Shown here: positions 55,401 through 59,339 of the stretch, piece after piece
How positions within the stretch are numbered: the first letter of the stretch is position 1
Layout: every line of letters begins with the position of its first letter
Assembly: GCA_000708835.1 (NCBI GenBank)
Contig: DF237312.1
Span: 34,625 to 93,963, forward strand
Reading direction: 5' to 3'
From: Klebsormidium nitens
Taxonomy: Eukaryota > Streptophyta > Klebsormidiophyceae > Klebsormidiales > Klebsormidiaceae
Length of the DNA stretch: 59,339 nt
The notes under the pieces: generated by a model
Told to the model about the DNA's origin: nothing
The model's database searches: none
The model's input: the letters and a program-made list of their open reading frames with translations, nothing else
Program-made: the position numbers and the translations under genes

Positions 55401-58400
55401 GAAGCTTCCAGAGGATCATGGGATGCCGGGCAGACCTTTCTAGATTCGTATATTGCATTAGGGTTGAGTCTTAGCCGTTCAGGATAGGCACTGGGATCCA
55501 CGGGGGTACAACGTTGTGTAGAAAGGAACATCCGATCCGCAGCCCGGCCGCCACGTGAACAAATCGATGGTTCGTATTACTGAACAGCCGACCAACGTTT
55601 CTCAATCAAAGTCAGCAATTTACAAAGATCACCTGTGTTGCCGGAGCTTTCTTCCGTGCAGCAGTAACCCTCCGGGCAGTCATATGAACCCTGGCAGGTG
55701 CAGCCGGCATAATTTGCGGCGCAGAGCCCGTTTGGGCAGCACGACTTCCTGTTGGCCGGGCACTTGAGGCCGTTCAAGTTATAGCAGTTCGGGCAGATTT
55801 GTGTGCCATTTGGAAGGATCGGCGAGTTGTAACAAGTACCTGCAAGCGCGTCGCTTAGAAATCAGATATCCATCAGACAAGTTGCCGGTTCTCGTCGCTT
55901 TGCTTTGTTCGTCAAAGGTATGAGGCAAAGGCAATTGTCACAAAGTTTTGGGCGGCAGAACGACAAAGAGCGAGCGGTCACAGGCGAAACAAATTTGAGT
56001 GGATTGAAACTTGGATGAAGGAACGACGTCGAGGGGTCGTTGGTTAGAGAGTGCGAGATATGGTAGCGGCTCAAGGTTCAAATTCAAAGGGATTGATTAT
56101 GACGAGATTTTGAAGCGCGTCATGCATGTCCAAATACATCCGAAAAGAGAATGGCACTAAATCTAGCTACACTACCTCCTGAAGAAACAAACATCATTCG
56201 CATCAGCATGTCCTTTGACTGCTCTAGCAGTCGAAGGGAACTTGTGTTTGAGTAAGAAGTCTACTTTTGGGAAAAGCACTTTTGCCAGCTACTTTGGAGA
56301 CTTTCGAGATAGAAGCAATCTTAGAAACAGTCATAAAGGCCGTAGAGTGTGAGAACGGGACCCTTGAGTCTCAGTTTTGCGCCACCAGACAATGGATTAT
56401 AAAAGCCCCTACTCCAAATCGTAAAATTGCAACCCCGGCATGTCTTACGTGGAGGCGCTCCAATAGCTGGCCGCCAAACTTACAGAGCTGTTCCCTGCTA
56501 AAAACGTGGAGTACGTTCTGCGTTCGTCGGGATTACATTTCGGAGTTACTCACCCTGCACGAACTCGCCCTCTGGGGAATATTCGTACTGGCGGCTGCAG
56601 CAATTGTTGGGCGGGCAATATCCTTCGCCAATACATGGGCAAGAGCTTGCCGACACAGCGCACTCCCCCGATGGGCAGCACGTCCCTTTGCTGGCAGGGC
56701 AGCTGAGCCCATTCCAATCATTGCATTGAGGACACACCTGCTTGCCACTGCTGTTGATGGGGGCGTTCGTGCACCTCCCTGCAAGGTCGCGCGGCTTTAA
56801 GAAACATGTTGGACTGGAACAATAAGAGGATGGTCACATCAGAAAGTTCAGATGAGAAACTTAGCCAGGTACGATTATGAACGTGATGAGTGACTAACCA
56901 TCACCCCAAAATAGAAAGCTGACACATATCAAACATCAGCTGGAAGCCCTTGAGGTGGAAAATAGTGTCCTAGCGCCGGAAGGCCGGGCCTTGAGGAAGA
57001 CTGAGCATATTAGGGCTGCGACAACCATGATCAAATCTGTAGCTCTAGACAGATGGAACCAGCAAGACGCCTAATTGACGTCTGATCATATGTGACCATT
57101 CTATCGTGAGGTTTTGTGAGAGGCATCCAAGAATTAGCAGTACGATGACGCACAACCCTACATTTGCAAAACAAGGACGGCCTCGATCTGAACTCCAGAG
57201 TGACGATCTACAAAAAAGGTCGCGACAGTCGACGTTCAGCCCTGTTCGAGGGCGTCGGCTTTGCATTTGTAGGCCGCACCGAGATTGCCACGATAGGAAT
57301 CCAAGGTGTACTAAGGAGCAAACCAATCGTTTGCGTCCTAGCCACCACCTCATCAAGTTTATGGCTGACCAGTCAGAATCCGGTCTTCATTCGGGCTTTC
57401 AGACGAAGGGCGACGAGACGACTCGCCTGTTTTGCCGGAACTTTCTTCCGTGCAGCAGTAGCCGGAGGGGCACTGGCCGGAGGTGGTGCAAGTGCAGCCA
57501 GCATTCGTTGGCGCGCACAACCCGTTTGGGCAGCACACCTTCTTGTTGGCTGGGCAACTGAGATCGTTGAAGTAGTTGCAATTCGCGCACTCCTGGGTGC
57601 CGTTGCTGAAGAAGGTCGTGCTTGAACAGTGTCCTAGACAAGGGAGTGAAAACACGTTGATCAACCAAGCGCCGTGAGCAAGCAAGAGCTGGGACGGCAG
57701 CCCTAGAGTGCCGGCTTCCATGCGTTCGAGGTAGGCCAGCCCTGTTTGCAAACGAGAAGGGACAAGCGGATAAACTCGGACGGAAAACGAGTGCCGAAAG
57801 TGTCCTAAGCAAGGGGATCACATCCGAAACAGCGCTGTGAGCATCCAAAGAAGTAGGGAGCAGTGCTGATTCACATGCGGAGACAATACTGCTTCCAAAG
57901 CGAAGGAAAAGAGGTGAGACACAGATCGGCTCCGCTGGAAATCGAGTAGAGCAGCAAGTGGCACAACTCCAGAAAAAAGGGTCAAAAAAATCTGCCCCAC
58001 AACTTACGTACGACCCTTCAATGAGACCTCGTTGGAATCCGGAAAACTGCTCACCAACGTTATCCTCGAAGAAGGCGGTGCAGCAATATTCTGGCGGGCA
58101 ATCCCCAGAGTAGACACAGGCGCAGTCGCTAGCCGATGCTTTGCACTGTCCGTCGAAGCAGCAGAAACCCAATTCAGGAGGGCAGGTCGGCCCATTGAAG
58201 TCGTTGCAATAGCGGCAGACTTGGGTTCCATTGGACAGTACTGGCACATTCGTGCAGACGCCTGGATAGGTGCGGGAACAGTTCGGTGACAGAAGACCTT
58301 TGACGAGGCAAAGTTGACACGTCATTGAGGAGTCAGAGAAGCTTGGCGGTTTCTCTGGTGTCTCTTTCCGGGTGTTCGTCGGTTCAACGAACGGTAGGAG

Positions 58401-59339
58401 AGGTTGAGGAGACCGGAGCAATAACAAGAGTGAGCTATGATTCCTTTTGGCGAAGTCCAGAAAGGTGTTCACAATGCAAGTATGCTACAGCGGATTTTGG
58501 TTGGAAACAAGCAGTCAAGGGCGCCCTTTGGGAAGGCATGTCCGCATGTCGGATGCCTAGTGAAATCTGCATCAAGTCATTGTCTTGACAATGGGCCAAG
58601 GTGTTCAGGGAGTTCACTTCAAGCTCAGCTCATTGCACATGCAGCCGAAATACTGAGAGAACTAAGAGGGGTAAATCTTTATCACCATCTTCAAGGGGCC
58701 GCCGCCGACTGTTGAGAGTGGCAATGACAACTTGAACTACAAAAGCAGATGAATTATTGTCCAACTCGGTACAACCCAGGTGATTCATCTTCGACCTTCG
58801 ACCTGGATTGAAAGCACAATCACGAATTTCCCGCCGTTTTCAAAACACGTTGACCTCTGGAACTGACCCTTCCGAAGACCTCCCGGACGACCCTTGTCAA
58901 ACAGGCTTACCGACTTTGCCAGTATACTCTTCGGTGCAGCAGCCTTTGTTCAACGGGCAATCACTGGTCGACCTGCACCTCCTCACAGGGGGTGGAGGTG
59001 GGGCCCGAAGCGGCGGGGGGGGATTGGGCGCGGGGAGAACCAAGGGTGGAGGATTCGCTTGGGGCATTGGTGGGGGGTTTTGAGTTGAGACTGGAGGGGG
59101 TGGCACGGCGCTCTGAGGTGGCGGGGGACGAATGGGAGGAGGCGGGATTTTCTTGGGGGGCGGAGGTGGGGAAAGCACGGCTTTGGGAGGGGGAGGGGCA
59201 CCGCTTGGAGGAGGGTTGAGTGGCGGCGGCGGAATTTTGCTTTGAGGAGGCGGGTTTGCTTTGGGAGGTGGAGGTTGTGAAACCACGACTTTTGGAGGGG
59301 GAGGGGCGCCGCGGGGGGCGGGTTAACTGGAGGGGGCGA
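52484..59339 (-). CDS. Proline-rich / tandem 12-cysteine-module protein (minus-strand paralogue), 5' partial
   Basis: Exons, 5' to 3': >59339-58911, 58261-58055, 57633-57427, 56778-56554, 55838 or 55839-55633, 55164-54937, 54588-54382, 53854-53642, 53221-53015, 52617-52484 (stop TAG 52484-52486). All junctions are phase 1 and all internal exons keep the frame. The first exon is proline-rich (PPPPKAVLSPPPPPKK) and ends CRSTSDCPLNKGCCTEE. The second (GVCTNVPVLSNGTQVC) matches the second exon of the plus-strand paralogue. Then two exon types alternate four times: one ending CCTEE(S/G)SG(K/N/T)T and one of C type (KCTNAPINSSGKQVCP, linkers such as EYEYTSTGDFVQ). The last exon ends after eight cysteines. 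The A and B types of the other gene are absent. The exon at 57427 uses a GC donor. A secreted wall role is inferred; the family is unnamed to me. Confidence 0.87.
58911..59339 (-). CDS. Proline-rich exon of the minus-strand paralogue, cut by window end
   Basis: PPP runs broken by K, N, S, I and A in repeats of about 40 residues (KKIPPPPIRPPPPQS, KAVLSPPPPPKK), then PPPVRRCRSTSDCP and CCTEEYTGKVG, with a GTAAGC donor. Going outward, the frame meets TAA at 59323-59325, while beyond about 59311 another frame again reads PPPVNPPP. A one-base indel near 59305-59315 is therefore likely. The window ends within this low-complexity stretch. Confidence 0.8.

Overview
This is a piece of a eukaryotic nuclear genome with GT-AG spliced genes, most likely from the green-plant (streptophyte) lineage. 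The small Tim13 protein, the intronless MOS2/GPKOW-type protein, EMC7 and the FAS1 proteins all resemble plant forms. Moderate GC content, short housekeeping genes and proline-rich wall-type proteins would fit a streptophyte alga such as Klebsormidium, but that is an inference. The window holds a 624-base assembly gap (46548-47171). Both ends stop inside GC-rich proline-coding exons, so it may be a whole scaffold that ends in hard-to-assemble sequence.

Layout. (1) 1-12268, plus strand: the 3' part of a large multi-exon gene for a secreted-type protein. It has a proline-rich, extensin-like region followed by a tandem array of 12-cysteine modules, one per phase 1-1 exon. (2) 12269-20531: about 8.3 kb with no gene I can support. 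(3) 20532-28055: EMC7 (minus) and TIM13 (plus), head to head, then MOS2/GPKOW (minus). (4) 28748-37645, plus: the 12-exon ribosome-biogenesis gene BOP1/ERB1, head to head with MOS2. (5) 39309-44161, minus: two small secreted FAS1 (fasciclin) proteins. (6) 44162-52483: poorly coding sequence, including the gap and a perfect 39-bp inverted repeat at its edge. (7) 52484-59339, minus: a paralogue of gene 1, again entering from outside the window and reading inward.

The two cysteine-rich genes are the most unusual content. I do not recognise the module as a named family. In both genes the proline-rich exon ends with only the last four cysteines of a module, and the last coding exon carries only the first eight. 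The covalent unit may therefore be permuted relative to the exons. The plus-strand copy has four B-type exons, each damaged in a different way (lost 3' splice site, -1, +13 and +1 frameshifts), while every A, C and A/C hybrid exon stays in frame. Because all internal exons are phase 1-1, a broken module can be skipped without breaking the protein. The likely setting is the cell wall: proline-rich stalk, disulfide-rich modules and Tyr/Asp-rich linkers, with FAS1 proteins nearby. The central genes are ordinary housekeeping functions: ER membrane insertion, mitochondrial import, splicing or RNA processing, and 60S ribosome assembly.

BOP1 is normal in its coding sequence. Several of its introns, however, contain decayed tandem copies of the neighbouring exon edges at about 120-145 bp spacing, which looks like intron growth by duplication across splice sites.
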